Below are positions 36,001 through 45,009 of a stretch of DNA of 55,565 bases, piece after piece. Origin of the DNA: Bacteroidota bacterium (GTDB lineage: Bacteria; Bacteroidota; Bacteroidia; B-17B0; Aurantibacillaceae); the NCBI GenBank assembly GCA_013288015.1, contig JABDCR010000009.1, positions 14,065-69,629 on the forward strand, read 5' to 3'. The position numbers and the translations under genes were made by a program. Positions within the stretch are counted from its first letter, which is position 1; each line of letters opens with the position of its first letter. Below the pieces are notes generated by a model. That model was not told the origin of the DNA. It was given only the letters and a program-made list of their open reading frames with translations, and ran no database searches.

Positions 36001-39000
36001 TTATTGTTTAATAATTTTTACTTTTTTGTTATCTACTTGCAAATAATAAATGCCCGGCGCTAACTCACCCAGATTAATTGTTTGTGTTTGGTTTTCAATA
36101 GTAAACTCAGTTACTTTTTCGCCAACAATGTTGTATAGTATAGCTTTAGTTTTTGCGTTGCTAACTATTGTAAGCTGATTGTCGAAAGGATTTGGGTAAA
36201 CCAACAAATTATTATCTGCATTTATTTTAGTTATACCGGTAGTTGTTATAGGTGTACAAGTTGAAGTACTTGAACACGAAGCTTCTGTTATAATAACTGC
36301 GTAATTTCCGGTTGATATGGCTGTGTAACTTTGGTTTGTTGCACCTGCAATAGGAGTGTTAGCATTATTACAATCAACCCACTGATAGGTTGCACCCGTA
36401 GCATTTGCCGTAATTGTTGCACCAATAGCACTTACCGAATTATTAATAGCATTATTAACGGTTAGGTTTGTTGTTACAGTGCTATCACAGCCATTAATAG
36501 CAGGAAGTACATCCGTATAAGTGCCTGTAGTTGTATAAGTGTGTGTACCAACTGTTACGCTTCCACCCGCACATACGGTAGGCGATTGACTGCTTGTAAT
36601 TGCATTAGGTTGGTTAACAGTAACTGTGGCAGAAGTTGAACAACTGTTTGCATCGCTTACAGTGTAAGTATATGAACCTGCAGTTACAGTATACGTACCT
36701 GTACCAGTATAAGAAGGAGTACCACCTGATGCAGATACAATGGCTGTAGTTGCCATACCATTACATGAAATAGTACCAGTACTTACATTTATTTGTAACA
36801 GAGAGGGTTCGTTGATTGTAATGGTTGCTATAGCAGAGCAACTGTTAGCATCATTTACTGTGTAAGTATACGAACCTGCAGTTGCGGTATATGTACCCGT
36901 ACCTGTATAAGAAGTTGTACCTCCTGTAGCAGAAACTGTAATAGTAGTTACACCACCATTACAAGCAATTGTGCCCGACGTTGCTGTAGCTGTTAACAAA
37001 GTTGGTTGTGTAATCGTAAATGTTGTTGAAATTGAACAAGAATTAGCATCGGTGATAGAACATGTATAGTTGCCCTGAGTTAAACCACTTGCTGTTGCGC
37101 TTGTGCCACCACTTGGTGACCAAGAGTAACTTAATGAACCTATGCCTCCGCTTGCACTAACCGATGCCACTGCATTACTGCCACCATTACACGCCACATT
37201 GGTTTGTGTATTCGTTGCTGACAATGCAGTAGGTTGTGTTACTGTAAATGTTTTTGTGATAGAACAAGAATTTGCATCAGTAATTGTACAAGTATAATTT
37301 CCAGATGTTAACCCACTTGCTGTTGCGCCTGTGCCTCCACTTGGTGACCAAGAGTAGGCATAAGTAGTCGTACCACCCGATACGTTTACATTTGCTATAC
37401 CATTGCTACCACCATTACAAGCTACATTAGTTTGTGTATTCGTTGCTGACAATGCAGTAGGTTGTGTTACTGTAAATGTTTTTGTGATAGAACAAGAATT
37501 TGCATCAGTAATAGTGCAAGTGTAGTCAGTTGCTGTTAAACTACTTGCTGTTGCACCCGTACCACCACTAGGCGACCATGAATAAGTATAACCTGCTGTT
37601 CCGCCAGATACGTTTACACTTGCTATACCATTACTTCCACCATTACAAGCCACATTGGTTTGTGTAGTGGTTGCTGATAAGGCAGATGGTTGTGTAATTG
37701 TAAATGCTTTTGTTAATGTACAAGAATTTGCATCAGTAATTGTACAAGTATAATTTCCAGATGTTAATCCACTTGCTGTTGCACCTGTACCACCACTTGG
37801 TGCCCATGAATATGTGTAACCTGCTGTACCACCTGAAGCAGAAACACTTGCCACACCATTACTTCCACCATTACAAGCTACATTGGTTTGTGCGGTTGTT
37901 GCTGATAAGGCAGATGGCTGTGCTATTGTAAATGCTTTTGTTAATGTACAAGAATTTGCATCAGTAATTGTACAAGTATAATTTCCAGATGTTAATCCAC
38001 TTGCTGTTGCACCTGTACCACCACTTGGTGCCCATGAATATGTGTAACCTGCTGTACCACCTGAAGCAGAAACACTTGCCACACCATTACTTCCACCATT
38101 ACAAGCTACATTGGTTTGTGCGGTTGTTGCTGATAAGGCAGATGGCTGTGCTATTGTAAATGCTTTTGTTAATGTACAAGAATTTGCATCAGTAATTGTA
38201 CAAGTATAATTTCCAGATGTTAATCCACTTGCTGTTGCACCTGTACCACCACTCGGTGCCCAAGAATATGTATAACCTGCTGTTCCGCCGCTGACAGAAA
38301 CTGAAGCTTTACCATTGCTACCACCGTTACAAGCTACGTTGGTTTGTGTAGTGGTTGCTGATAATGCAGTTGGCTGAGTAACATTAAATACGGGAGAAGT
38401 ATGAGTACAACTATTAGCGTCTGTTACCGTACAACTCCATGTTCCTGCAGTTAACCCAGTAACAGAATTAGTTCCGTCACCAGTTGGGTTACCAGGGTTC
38501 CAGTTATAAGTAAGTACACCTGTTCCACCTAATGCAGAAACGCTTGCTGCACCATTGCTGCCACCATTACAAGCAATATTGGTTTGAGATATTTGATTTA
38601 CTGTAATTGCAGATGGTTGTGTAATAGTAAATATTTTTGTTATTACAGTAGATACCGCATCGGTAATTGTACAAGTATAGTTGCCAGCGCATAGTGATGA
38701 TGCGGTAGCCCCTGTACCACCACTTGGTGCCCAAGAGTATGTATAAGGAGATGAACCTCCGGAAGGAGTTACTGTAGCACTTCCATTACAAACCCCATTA
38801 CAAATTAAATTGGTTTGCCCGGTTGTAGCTGATAAAGGAACAACCGTTGTCCATTTAAATGCATCAAGTGCAATGTAATCAAAGTTAGCGCTCGTAGAAA
38901 ACACTAATTGGTCTATAGGAATATTTGCATGTGTACCACTGCCACCAAATGTTGTAAAATCAATTAAAGCAAAACCATTGGTAACAGCTATATTGCTATT

Positions 39001-39432
39001 AAACCCAGTACTACTTGATACTGTGAATTTTGTTACTCCACCTAATTTCCCGATAATAGTCAATGTTCCCGCTGATACAGGAACATTTTCGTTAGATCCA
39101 TTTGCAAAATACATCCAGCAACTATTTATATTAAAAGCCACAGCACCTGAAGTGCCAATAGTAAACCCGGCACCTGTGTTAGCAATATCGTGCCCTGTGT
39201 TATCTAAATATTGGTTATCAGCTGCTGTCCCGTTCCATCCTGCAGATGTAAGGTTAGCTACCGAAAAAGGACCATGTGATTGAGAAGTCACAGTAAATGT
39301 TTGACTGTTGCTTACAAAAGAAGTTGCACCAACGGCAGACGCCTCGAAATCATAAAGACTGGTAGTTTGTGCCCAAAGACTTGGAGACAAAAACAAGATT
39401 GCAAGCAATAAGATTAGTAGATTTTTTTTCAT
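36001..39432 (-). CDS. SprB-repeat surface protein, T9SS type A
   Basis: The 1143-residue protein has a signal peptide ending SLWAQ. An N-terminal beta-sandwich of ~170 residues (DFEASAVGATSF to FDYIALDAFKW) is probably a lectin-like or anchor domain. Ten SprB repeats follow, each built as (Q)TNVACNGGSNG, YTYSWSPSGGTG, YTCTITDANSC, TQPS; eight have about 76 residues and the last two about 66. Ig-like segments and a type A sorting domain (LLVYPNPFDNQLTIV to KIIKQ) end the protein. SprB is the mobile adhesin of gliding Flavobacterium, so a role in surface adhesion or gliding is inferred. Internal repeats are nearly identical at DNA level. Confidence 0.93.
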   Translation of the reverse strand: MKKNLLILLLAILFLSPSLWAQTTSLYDFEASAVGATSFVSNSQTFTVTSQSHGPFSVANLTSAGWNGTAADNQYLDNTGHDIANTGAGFTIGTSGAVAFNINSCWMYFANGSNENVPVSAGTLTIIGKLGGVTKFTVSSSTGFNSNIAVTNGFALIDFTTFGGSGTHANIPIDQLVFSTSANFDYIALDAFKWTTVVPLSATTGQTNLICNGVCNGSATVTPSGGSSPYTYSWAPSGGTGATASSLCAGNYTCTITDAVSTVITKIFTITQPSAITVNQISQTNIACNGGSNGAASVSALGGTGVLTYNWNPGNPTGDGTNSVTGLTAGTWSCTVTDANSCTHTSPVFNVTQPTALSATTTQTNVACNGGSNGKASVSVSGGTAGYTYSWAPSGGTGATASGLTSGNYTCTITDANSCTLTKAFTIAQPSALSATTAQTNVACNGGSNGVASVSASGGTAGYTYSWAPSGGTGATASGLTSGNYTCTITDANSCTLTKAFTIAQPSALSATTAQTNVACNGGSNGVASVSASGGTAGYTYSWAPSGGTGATASGLTSGNYTCTITDANSCTLTKAFTITQPSALSATTTQTNVACNGGSNGIASVNVSGGTAGYTYSWSPSGGTGATASSLTATDYTCTITDANSCSITKTFTVTQPTALSATNTQTNVACNGGSNGIANVNVSGGTTTYAYSWSPSGGTGATASGLTSGNYTCTITDANSCSITKTFTVTQPTALSATNTQTNVACNGGSNAVASVSASGGIGSLSYSWSPSGGTSATASGLTQGNYTCSITDANSCSISTTFTITQPTLLTATATSGTIACNGGVTTITVSATGGTTSYTGTGTYTATAGSYTYTVNDANSCSAIATITINEPSLLQINVSTGTISCNGMATTAIVSASGGTPSYTGTGTYTVTAGSYTYTVSDANSCSTSATVTVNQPNAITSSQSPTVCAGGSVTVGTHTYTTTGTYTDVLPAINGCDSTVTTNLTVNNAINNSVSAIGATITANATGATYQWVDCNNANTPIAGATNQSYTAISTGNYAVIITEASCSSTSTCTPITTTGITKINADNNLLVYPNPFDNQLTIVSNAKTKAILYNIVGEKVTEFTIENQTQTINLGELAPGIYYLQVDNKKVKIIKQ
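37697..38190 (-). repeat. Near-perfect 228 bp tandem repeats in the SprB array
   Basis: The 76-codon SprB unit recurs with a 228 bp period. 37740-37967 and 37968-38195 are identical or almost identical, and neighbouring units differ by progressively more substitutions. This indicates recent unequal crossing-over or slippage in the middle of the array. Confidence 0.85.
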
Positions 39433-39536
39433 GTTTTAAATGGTTATTCGTTATTTATTTTTTAAGCGCATATGTTGTCTAATTTTATTTTATTTGTCTT
39501 TTAAATTAGAAAGTAAATATAATTATTATTTTTAAA

Positions 39537-40571
39537 ATGTATCGCGCACAATTACTTGCTATTAGTGAAAGAATTATAGCATCTGCAACCATTAGTGAAG
39601 AAATACAGTATGCCAAACAATTATCCGATTTTTTCGCCCAATTTAATTTAGAAAACGACGAAACTCCGCTACAAAAAAAAACAGAAACAATAATTCAGGG
39701 AGGTGTTGCTTTATCTTTTGCCGAGGCCGCTGTTTGTTTAAATGATTATTTAAGAGCCGTTCGTTTTATTAAAGGAACCTATTTCGCTATTGAGGAATTG
39801 AAAGAAAAATTTCCAACTGAAAAATTAAATATTTTATATGCAGGTTGTGGGCCTTATGCCCCAATATTGTTACCTGTGTTGTCTCTATTAAACAACAACG
39901 ATGTCGATGTTGTTTTGCTGGATATTAATGAATGTTCAACAATATCTGTAAAAGAACTTTTGGCAAAGTTAAATTTTAGCAATTATAGTATTGAAGTTAT
40001 TTGTAGTAACGCCATAACCTATAAACAACCCGAATTAAAACCTTTACACTTGGTGGTTACCGAAACTATGTTTAGAGCTTTGATATCTGAGCCACAGGTT
40101 AGTGTTACAGCTAATTTAGCACCGCAAATTACTGAAGGTGGTTTACTTATACCCCAAGAAATTAAACTTAGTTTGGGTTACAGTTTTTTTGCCAAAGAAC
40201 CTTTTTTACAAAATGACAACACTGTATTTGATGTCTTGATAGAGAAAGCACCAAAAGTGTATAACAAGCAAGTTAAAGTAGATACATTATTTTCAATGAA
40301 CAAGTGTTATAATTTTTTTGATGCAGTGCATTATAACACATTTAAATTTGAGAGCCCCCTTTATGAAATTCCAAAAGATTTTGCCAATTATCCTGATGTT
40401 TGTATTTATACTGACATCCTAATTTTTAAAAACATTAAATTGGGTTTAGCCGAATCGTACATTACAAACCCCTATTGTGTTGCTTCCCTATTTAATTTTA
40501 CTAATCACACTCACTTTAAATTAATTTATACTTTTAAAGAGATACCAAACTGGACTTATCAATTAAAATAA
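39537..40571 (+). CDS. SAM-dependent methyltransferase-like protein
   Basis: The 344-residue soluble protein has a Rossmann-like core at ~95-190. LNILYAGCGPYAPILLPVL fits the glycine-rich SAM motif I, VDVVLLDIN the acidic motif II and LVVTETMFRAL a motif IV/post-I region. A helical N-terminal domain precedes the core and a beta-rich C-terminal part of ~150 residues follows. The last part resembles the barrel of arginine-methyltransferase-type enzymes, but this is weak. The gene is convergent with the tail-collar gene and near the PhyH-type oxygenase, both of which could act on the same product. I cannot name a substrate. Confidence 0.7.
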   Translation: MYRAQLLAISERIIASATISEEIQYAKQLSDFFAQFNLENDETPLQKKTETIIQGGVALSFAEAAVCLNDYLRAVRFIKGTYFAIEELKEKFPTEKLNILYAGCGPYAPILLPVLSLLNNNDVDVVLLDINECSTISVKELLAKLNFSNYSIEVICSNAITYKQPELKPLHLVVTETMFRALISEPQVSVTANLAPQITEGGLLIPQEIKLSLGYSFFAKEPFLQNDNTVFDVLIEKAPKVYNKQVKVDTLFSMNKCYNFFDAVHYNTFKFESPLYEIPKDFANYPDVCIYTDILIFKNIKLGLAESYITNPYCVASLFNFTNHTHFKLIYTFKEIPNWTYQLK

Positions 40572-40599
40572 GAGAGGAGAATAAAAATCTCCTCTCTTA
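40569..40599. terminator. Bidirectional terminator overlapping a stop codon
   Basis: TAAGAGAGGAGA (40569-40580) pairs with TCTCCTCTCTTA (40588-40599) around a 7 nt loop. The left arm includes the methyltransferase stop codon, and the convergent collar gene ends 8 bp beyond. Confidence 0.9.
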
Positions 40600-40606
40600 A
40601 TTTTAT

Positions 40607-41200
40607 TTAGCTTCTTGAAGGGAAAAGCCCTACAGTACAAATGATATAATTTATACCCAAATATGGTTGCATATTGTTATGTGGCATGCTCCCTCCGGTT
40701 GGTTGATTAGTAACAGTACCGGTAAGTGATCCAATTGATGCAGCATTTAATGCGGTATCAGGAGTTGAAGTGTTGAAACCTAATGTAGGAGTAAAAGATC
40801 TTACTGAACCTGTACCCGGTGTTCCAATTGATGCACCGGCAGTTACTGCCGATTGAGATGAGTTAGCTGAACTAACTTTTACTGTACCTGCACCACCTGA
40901 AAGTGCTCCTATGTGTGTATGTGCAGGCATTTCATTTGCCACTAAAGTGTGGTTAGCCTCACCAGCCATCTGTCCTTCCGTTACAGTAATGCCCGCACCT
41001 GTGCCTGCACCAACAAGTGTGCGTCCGCATAAGTTAGGCAAGCAAAAAGTGCTTGTTCCGTTACCACCATAAGTGGTTCCTATAATTGCAAAAAGTGCCT
41101 GATACGATGAAATGCTTAATGTTTGCCCTTGGCAAAGCATGTAGTTAACCGGAGCAAAATTGCCCGCAAATGCTTTAATAATTCCCATGTACTCGTCCAT
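40607..41200 (-). CDS. Phage tail-collar domain protein (MdpB/microcystin-dependent-like)
   Basis: The 197-residue protein has the tail-collar domain at ~5-60: MGIIKAFAGNFAPVNYMLCQ, LSISSYQALFAIIGTTYGGN, FCLPNLCGRTLVG. A Gly/Ser/Thr-rich middle and the conserved MPHNNMQPYLGINYIICTVG end complete it. Proteins of this type occur in many Bacteroidota and Proteobacteria outside prophages. No other phage gene is nearby, so this is a domesticated, probably extracellular protein rather than part of a prophage. No signal peptide is seen. Its function is unclear; it may be modified by the neighbouring methyltransferase- or PhyH-type enzymes. Confidence 0.88.
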   Translation of the reverse strand: MDEYMGIIKAFAGNFAPVNYMLCQGQTLSISSYQALFAIIGTTYGGNGTSTFCLPNLCGRTLVGAGTGAGITVTEGQMAGEANHTLVANEMPAHTHIGALSGGAGTVKVSSANSSQSAVTAGASIGTPGTGSVRSFTPTLGFNTSTPDTALNAASIGSLTGTVTNQPTGGSMPHNNMQPYLGINYIICTVGLFPSRS

Positions 41201-41297
41201 AATTTTTTTGTTTTTTAAGGTTAATGATTTGATGAATTAATTTTGCGCAAGATATAATTTGCCTTGTTAACAAAACATTAATTAAACGTTTATTATA

Positions 41298-41356
41298 TTA
41301 CAATCTTTTACAAAATCTTACATATGTTATATGTAAGATTTTGTAAAAGATTGTAA
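41298..41356. repeat. Perfect 28 bp inverted repeat with a 3 nt loop
   Basis: 41298-41325 is the exact reverse complement of 41329-41356, around the loop GTT. The arms are AT-rich and contain the internal sub-repeats TCTTTTAC and TCTTAC. It lies between the end of the PhyH gene and the start of the collar gene (both minus). It is longer than the other terminators here, and neither side has a clear U-tract. Confidence 0.93.
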
Positions 41357-41426
41357 AAATATTTGTCGCACAATAATATTAAGAACTCAAAACTTTTCGT
41401 TCGAGTAACTGAAATATTTAAAAAAA

Positions 41427-42350
41427 TTACTTCCACATTTTTTGAATTTGCTTTTGCATGGGTAAATATGTTAAGTACTGAACCATACGCGGTATACTAC
41501 CATAGTTTGGTGTTGCGCAATGCGGCAAAGCCTGATGCCAAATAACAAAATCTCCCGCATTGCCGGTAACAGCAATAGGCTTAAGTGTTTTAAGAACTTC
41601 CTCCCTAGGATTTACATCAGTAGGTAAATTGTTTAACCAATTTTCTATTTCAAGATGGAAACCTGGCACACAATTAAAAGCACCATCATTTGGGCCACAA
41701 TCACTTAAATATAAAAGGCCTTGTAAAGCAAACGGAATAGGTAATTCAAGACTTACATCCCAATGCAGCTTGCTTCCTAAAAAATTAAAATTGTTTGTTT
41801 CAGGTGGATTGAAACTTACTTTATCTATTGTCTTATAAATTTCAGTTGTACCATACAATTGCTCGTACGCTTTTTGTATAATAAATGAATCACGATTTGC
41901 CTTAAGCGTAACATGTTGTGTAAATGTAAGCATTAAGCCGCCCTGGTTTGGATGAGTGTTATACCAGGTAGAAGAATCATTAGGGTCCATTTCCAAAAAA
42001 TTCCAAATAGCTTGTTGTGTTTCCAAACATTGTTTTTTTGGAATTACATTTTTTAAAACCAAATAACCATTTTCGTTCCAAAAATTTATATCGCTATCAG
42101 TTAAAACATTTTGATTATTAGAATTTACTAAAGTGTTTTCATATTGAAAACTATTGAGCCAATTTTTAAATTCATCTTGGGTAGGTTTATTAAAATACAA
42201 AAATTGCAAGGTTTCTTCTATGCCAATGCCCAAACTGTAAAGTGCTTCTATTTCTTCGTTCCAAGTTTCAGTATCACTGGTTGCATTTATTTTTCGAGTT
42301 GAAATACAAGTTCGTTCCCATAAGTTATAAAGTGTTTGCCATTGCTGCAT
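41427..42350 (-). CDS. Phytanoyl-CoA dioxygenase (PhyH)-family Fe(II)/2-oxoglutarate oxygenase
   Basis: The 307-residue protein has a helical N-terminal ~80 residues, then a double-stranded beta-helix domain. Iron ligands are visible as KLHWDVS (H196, D198) with the distal histidine in IWHQALPHCATPN (H272 or H277). R288 in SIPRMVQYLTYL probably binds the 2-oxoglutarate carboxylate. FWNENGYLVLKNVIP at ~90-104 is the usual family start. It would hydroxylate a small molecule or a protein side chain. It lies upstream of the tail-collar gene on the same strand, separated by the perfect palindrome. Confidence 0.9.
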   Translation of the reverse strand: MQQWQTLYNLWERTCISTRKINATSDTETWNEEIEALYSLGIGIEETLQFLYFNKPTQDEFKNWLNSFQYENTLVNSNNQNVLTDSDINFWNENGYLVLKNVIPKKQCLETQQAIWNFLEMDPNDSSTWYNTHPNQGGLMLTFTQHVTLKANRDSFIIQKAYEQLYGTTEIYKTIDKVSFNPPETNNFNFLGSKLHWDVSLELPIPFALQGLLYLSDCGPNDGAFNCVPGFHLEIENWLNNLPTDVNPREEVLKTLKPIAVTGNAGDFVIWHQALPHCATPNYGSIPRMVQYLTYLPMQKQIQKMWK

Positions 42351-42479
42351 AAATACAATTTAATCTATTATTTAAAAATTTGCTTACAGTATATAACTAT
42401 AAACCTACTTAATTTTTAAAAACAAAATAATATGCAGCAGGCAAATTATTCAACCATCTATTTATCACCCTAAAACAAA

Positions 42480-42514
42480 TAAACCATCACAAATGTATAA
42501 TTTGTAATGGTTTA
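42480..42514. repeat. Terminator-like hairpin
   Basis: TAAACCATCACAAAT (42480-42494) pairs with ATTTGTAATGGTTTA (42500-42514) with one mismatch and a 5 nt loop, followed on the plus strand by TATTTTTC. It lies upstream of the PhyH gene at the left edge of a gene-poor stretch (42351-43196). Confidence 0.5.
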
Positions 42515-42526
42515 TATTTTTCATTT

Positions 42527-42613
42527 GTAGTCTCCACAATCAAAATCTCGAACTCTTTATTGCAAGATTTTAAGATATTATCAAACCTAAAAACCTATTT
42601 ATTATCAGTTTAA
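42527..42613 (+). pseudogene. Short coding relic, copy 1
   Basis: A 28-codon frame ends at a TAA and encodes VVSTIKISNSLLQDFKILSN followed by LKTYLLSV. A second copy at 46633 encodes nearly the same residues. Of the codons that differ, most are synonymous in this frame, which argues that the plus-strand reading was once a protein. No start codon or full-length gene remains. The parent family is not recognised. Confidence 0.45.
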
Positions 42614-42672
42614 CCTTTATATATTTAAACTTATTTTTTTACTTAGAAGTGTTAATTTGAACATTACCCTAA

Positions 42673-42858
42673 TGCAGAAGCATATACTCCACCCAGCAAT
42701 ACTATAAAGAGAATAAAAGGCCTACTGCCGAAGAAATCAAAGAAATTGCACACAATACTTTTGGTTCAGATATTAGTATTGATACTATTAAAAAAACGAA
42801 GCCTGCACAAATAGAATATAGTTTAACTTTTATCCCCTCCGCTTCAACACTTAGCTAA
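42673..42858 (+). pseudogene. 3' remnant of an unidentified gene
   Basis: A 61-codon frame open from a stop at 42670 has no usable start but reads like real protein (YYKENKRPTAEEIKEIAHNT, then FGSDISIDTIKKTKPAQIEY) and is followed 8 bp later by strong terminator hairpins. It appears to be the C-terminal remnant of a gene cut at its left side. The family is not recognised. Confidence 0.4.
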
Positions 42859-42866
42859 TTGCACTG

Positions 42867-42926
42867 GCTACACAAAATGCACTTGTGCATTTTGTGTAGC
42901 TGCGATTTTGTTTTATCGCTTTTTTT
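42867..42926 (+). terminator. Double hairpin terminator
   Basis: GCTACACAAAATGCAC (42867-42882) pairs perfectly with 42885-42900. It is followed by GCGAT/ATCGC (42902-42919) and a run of seven T. It probably terminated the relic gene to the left. Confidence 0.75.
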
Positions 42927-43196
42927 CTTATTTTATTTGTGATTGATTTAAAACCAAATCAATCATGTATTTAATTTTATTTCCCTTCACAGAAGCGCAT
43001 AAGGCAGGGAATAAAAATTTACAAGGGGTTGCCATATCTCATGATTTACTTATAATAGTGGGCGATTTTAGTATAGTTAATAAAATCTCACTTTCAATAC
43101 TGGCAAAAATGCCTGATTATTTTTATACTTGTATAAGCTATTCGTTTTTCGTTCTTTTTCTTGTATTTAAGAGCTGCATTCAGCATCAATTTTAAC

Positions 43197-43370
43197 ATGA
43201 GATTGGTGTCGGAATATACTAAGCTATCTCTGACTGAGTGTAAAAGAATACTCAATACAGATGATTTGTTTTATACCGATGAAGAAATAATTGAGTTGCG
43301 GGATTTTCTTTACCACATGGCAGATATAGTAATGGATGGTATGAAAAAAGAAGAAACAAAAAATGAATAG
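43197..43370 (+). CDS. Small acidic protein upstream of the recombinase
   Basis: The 57-residue product from the ATG at 43197 reads MRLVSEYTKLSLTECKRILN, then TDDLFYTDEEIIELRDFLYH, and ends in a charged KKEETKNE. It is all-helical by appearance. Small ORFs with the YTDEEIxELRDFLY signature often sit just upstream of site-specific recombinases in Bacteroidota, so it may be a recombination directionality or control factor; I infer this from position only. A longer upstream frame from 43161 is less likely because it adds a non-conserved head. Confidence 0.6.
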   Translation: MRLVSEYTKLSLTECKRILNTDDLFYTDEEIIELRDFLYHMADIVMDGMKKEETKNE

Positions 43371-43449
43371 AAGGTTTAAATCAATAAAAGATGTTATTAA
43401 AGAATTGATTTAATGGAGATGACATTTATAATTATAAATATAAAAGACT

Positions 43450-45009
43450 ATGAAAAAAAGAGCCATCATTTATACCCGTGTATCTACTGACGAACAAAAT
43501 AATGGGTACAGTCCCGCTGACCAAAAAGATAAGCTTCATAAATACTGCGAACAACACAATATTGAAATAGCAGGTTTTTACCACGATGATGAAAGCGGTA
43601 AATCTTTTAACCGCCCAGAATGGATTAAAATAATGGCTTTCATTAAAAAGAACTGGGCTTATGTAGATAATATTCTGTTCTTAAAGTGGGACAGGTTTTC
43701 AAGAAACTCAGCGGAAGCCTATGTTACTATCAGGGATTTAAAAAAACTTGGGGTTGAGCCGCAAGCTATCGAACAACCTTTGGATTTTGAGATACCCGAA
43801 AGTAAAATCATGTTGGCATTTTATTTAGCTGCTCCTGAAGTAGATAATGACCGAAGAGCTTTAAATGTATTTCACGGAATGCGTAGAGCAAAAAAAGAAG
43901 GACGTTGGTTGGGTGGAAGTTTAAGAGGGTATAAAAATGTACGTGATGAAAACAATAGACCAATCATTATACCTGAAGGTGCAAAACAGGAAGAATTAAT
44001 CAGAATTGCTTTTACAGAATTTGCAAGTGGTTTATATAATATAGAGGAACTAAGAAGAAAATTAAATAAGGAAGGTTTAAAATCCGGTCGTTGTGCATTT
44101 TGGACGCTTCTTAGAAACAAGGGTTACATTGGTAAAGTATTTGTTCCCGCTTATAAAGAGGAAGCGGCACATTGGGTAGATGGGCAACATAAAGCTATTA
44201 TTGATGAACAAACATTTTATGCTGTTCAGGATATTTTAGAGGGCAGAAAAAAGAACATGCCTACTAAAGTTCAAACGGTAAGAGACGAGTTTCCCTTAAG
44301 GGGATTTCTTTTGTGTCCGAGATGTGAAAGTAATTTAACGGCTTCTGCTTCTAAGGGTAAAATGGGTGTTAAGTTTTACTATTACCATTGCAGTAAGGGA
44401 TGTAAGGAAAGGCAAAGAGCAAAAGATGTTAATGAAGGATTTGTAAATTATTTAAGTGATTTGAAACCAAATCCGCAAAGTGTAAAATTATTAGCCGAGA
44501 TTTTAAAGCAGAAATTTAAAGAACAAAATCACACAGGTAAATCGGAGCTTGAAAAAGTACATCAGGAAATTGCTAAACAAAAACAACGAATCAGCAATGG
44601 AAAGGATTTAATGCTGGATGGAGAAATAACTTCAAGTGAATACAAAGAGATGAAGTATGAAATTGAAGAAAAATTAAACAAGTTAAATGCGGAGGAAGGC
44701 AGGTTCCGTGAAGGAATCGAAAACCATAGCGAAATAATTGATAATGGGCTTGACATTATATTAAACCTTGATAAATATTATACTTCAAAGGAAACTGCCA
44801 TAAAACAGCGTATTGTGAGTTCAATCTTTCCTGAAAAGTTGATTTTTGAAAATAAGACTTATCGAACTCTTAAAATGAATAGTGCTATTAGCTTGCTTTG
44901 TAGAAATAGTAAGGCTTTGAACGGAGGTAAAAAAGGAAAGCATTCCGATAATGAAATGCTTTCCTGTCAAGTAGTCTCGCTAGGAATCGAACCTAGATCA
45001 AAAGTTTAG
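43450..45009 (+). CDS. Large serine recombinase
   Basis: The 519-residue protein has a resolvase catalytic domain at ~1-150 with IIYTRVSTDEQ (nucleophile S12) and KWDRFSRN. A recombinase domain at ~160-270 (RRAKKEGRWLGGSLRGYKNV) and a zinc-ribbon at ~285-325 (LLCPRCESNL and HCSKGCKER) follow. A long coiled coil at ~360-440 is needed for synapsis in this family. The extreme C terminus, VVSLGIEPRSKV, is the antisense translation of a tRNA 3' half (44972-45017), so the reading frame ends inside an attachment-site-like sequence. It should integrate, excise or invert DNA; the element it belongs to seems small or eroded. Confidence 0.93.
   Translation: MKKRAIIYTRVSTDEQNNGYSPADQKDKLHKYCEQHNIEIAGFYHDDESGKSFNRPEWIKIMAFIKKNWAYVDNILFLKWDRFSRNSAEAYVTIRDLKKLGVEPQAIEQPLDFEIPESKIMLAFYLAAPEVDNDRRALNVFHGMRRAKKEGRWLGGSLRGYKNVRDENNRPIIIPEGAKQEELIRIAFTEFASGLYNIEELRRKLNKEGLKSGRCAFWTLLRNKGYIGKVFVPAYKEEAAHWVDGQHKAIIDEQTFYAVQDILEGRKKNMPTKVQTVRDEFPLRGFLLCPRCESNLTASASKGKMGVKFYYYHCSKGCKERQRAKDVNEGFVNYLSDLKPNPQSVKLLAEILKQKFKEQNHTGKSELEKVHQEIAKQKQRISNGKDLMLDGEITSSEYKEMKYEIEEKLNKLNAEEGRFREGIENHSEIIDNGLDIILNLDKYYTSKETAIKQRIVSSIFPEKLIFENKTYRTLKMNSAISLLCRNSKALNGGKKGKHSDNEMLSCQVVSLGIEPRSKV

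Noticed and set aside
37740-38159. Identical plus-strand frames inside the SprB array
   Set aside because: They are antisense shadows created by the 228 bp repeats; the minus-strand SprB gene explains the sequence.
40607-41200. Prophage inferred from the tail-collar gene
   Set aside because: No capsid, portal, terminase or lysis genes are nearby. Stand-alone MdpB-like proteins are common in bacterial genomes.
42965-43195. 76-codon plus-strand frame upstream of the small recombinase-linked ORF
   Set aside because: There is no recognisable domain and the composition resembles AT-rich noncoding DNA. The better-supported small gene begins at 43197.
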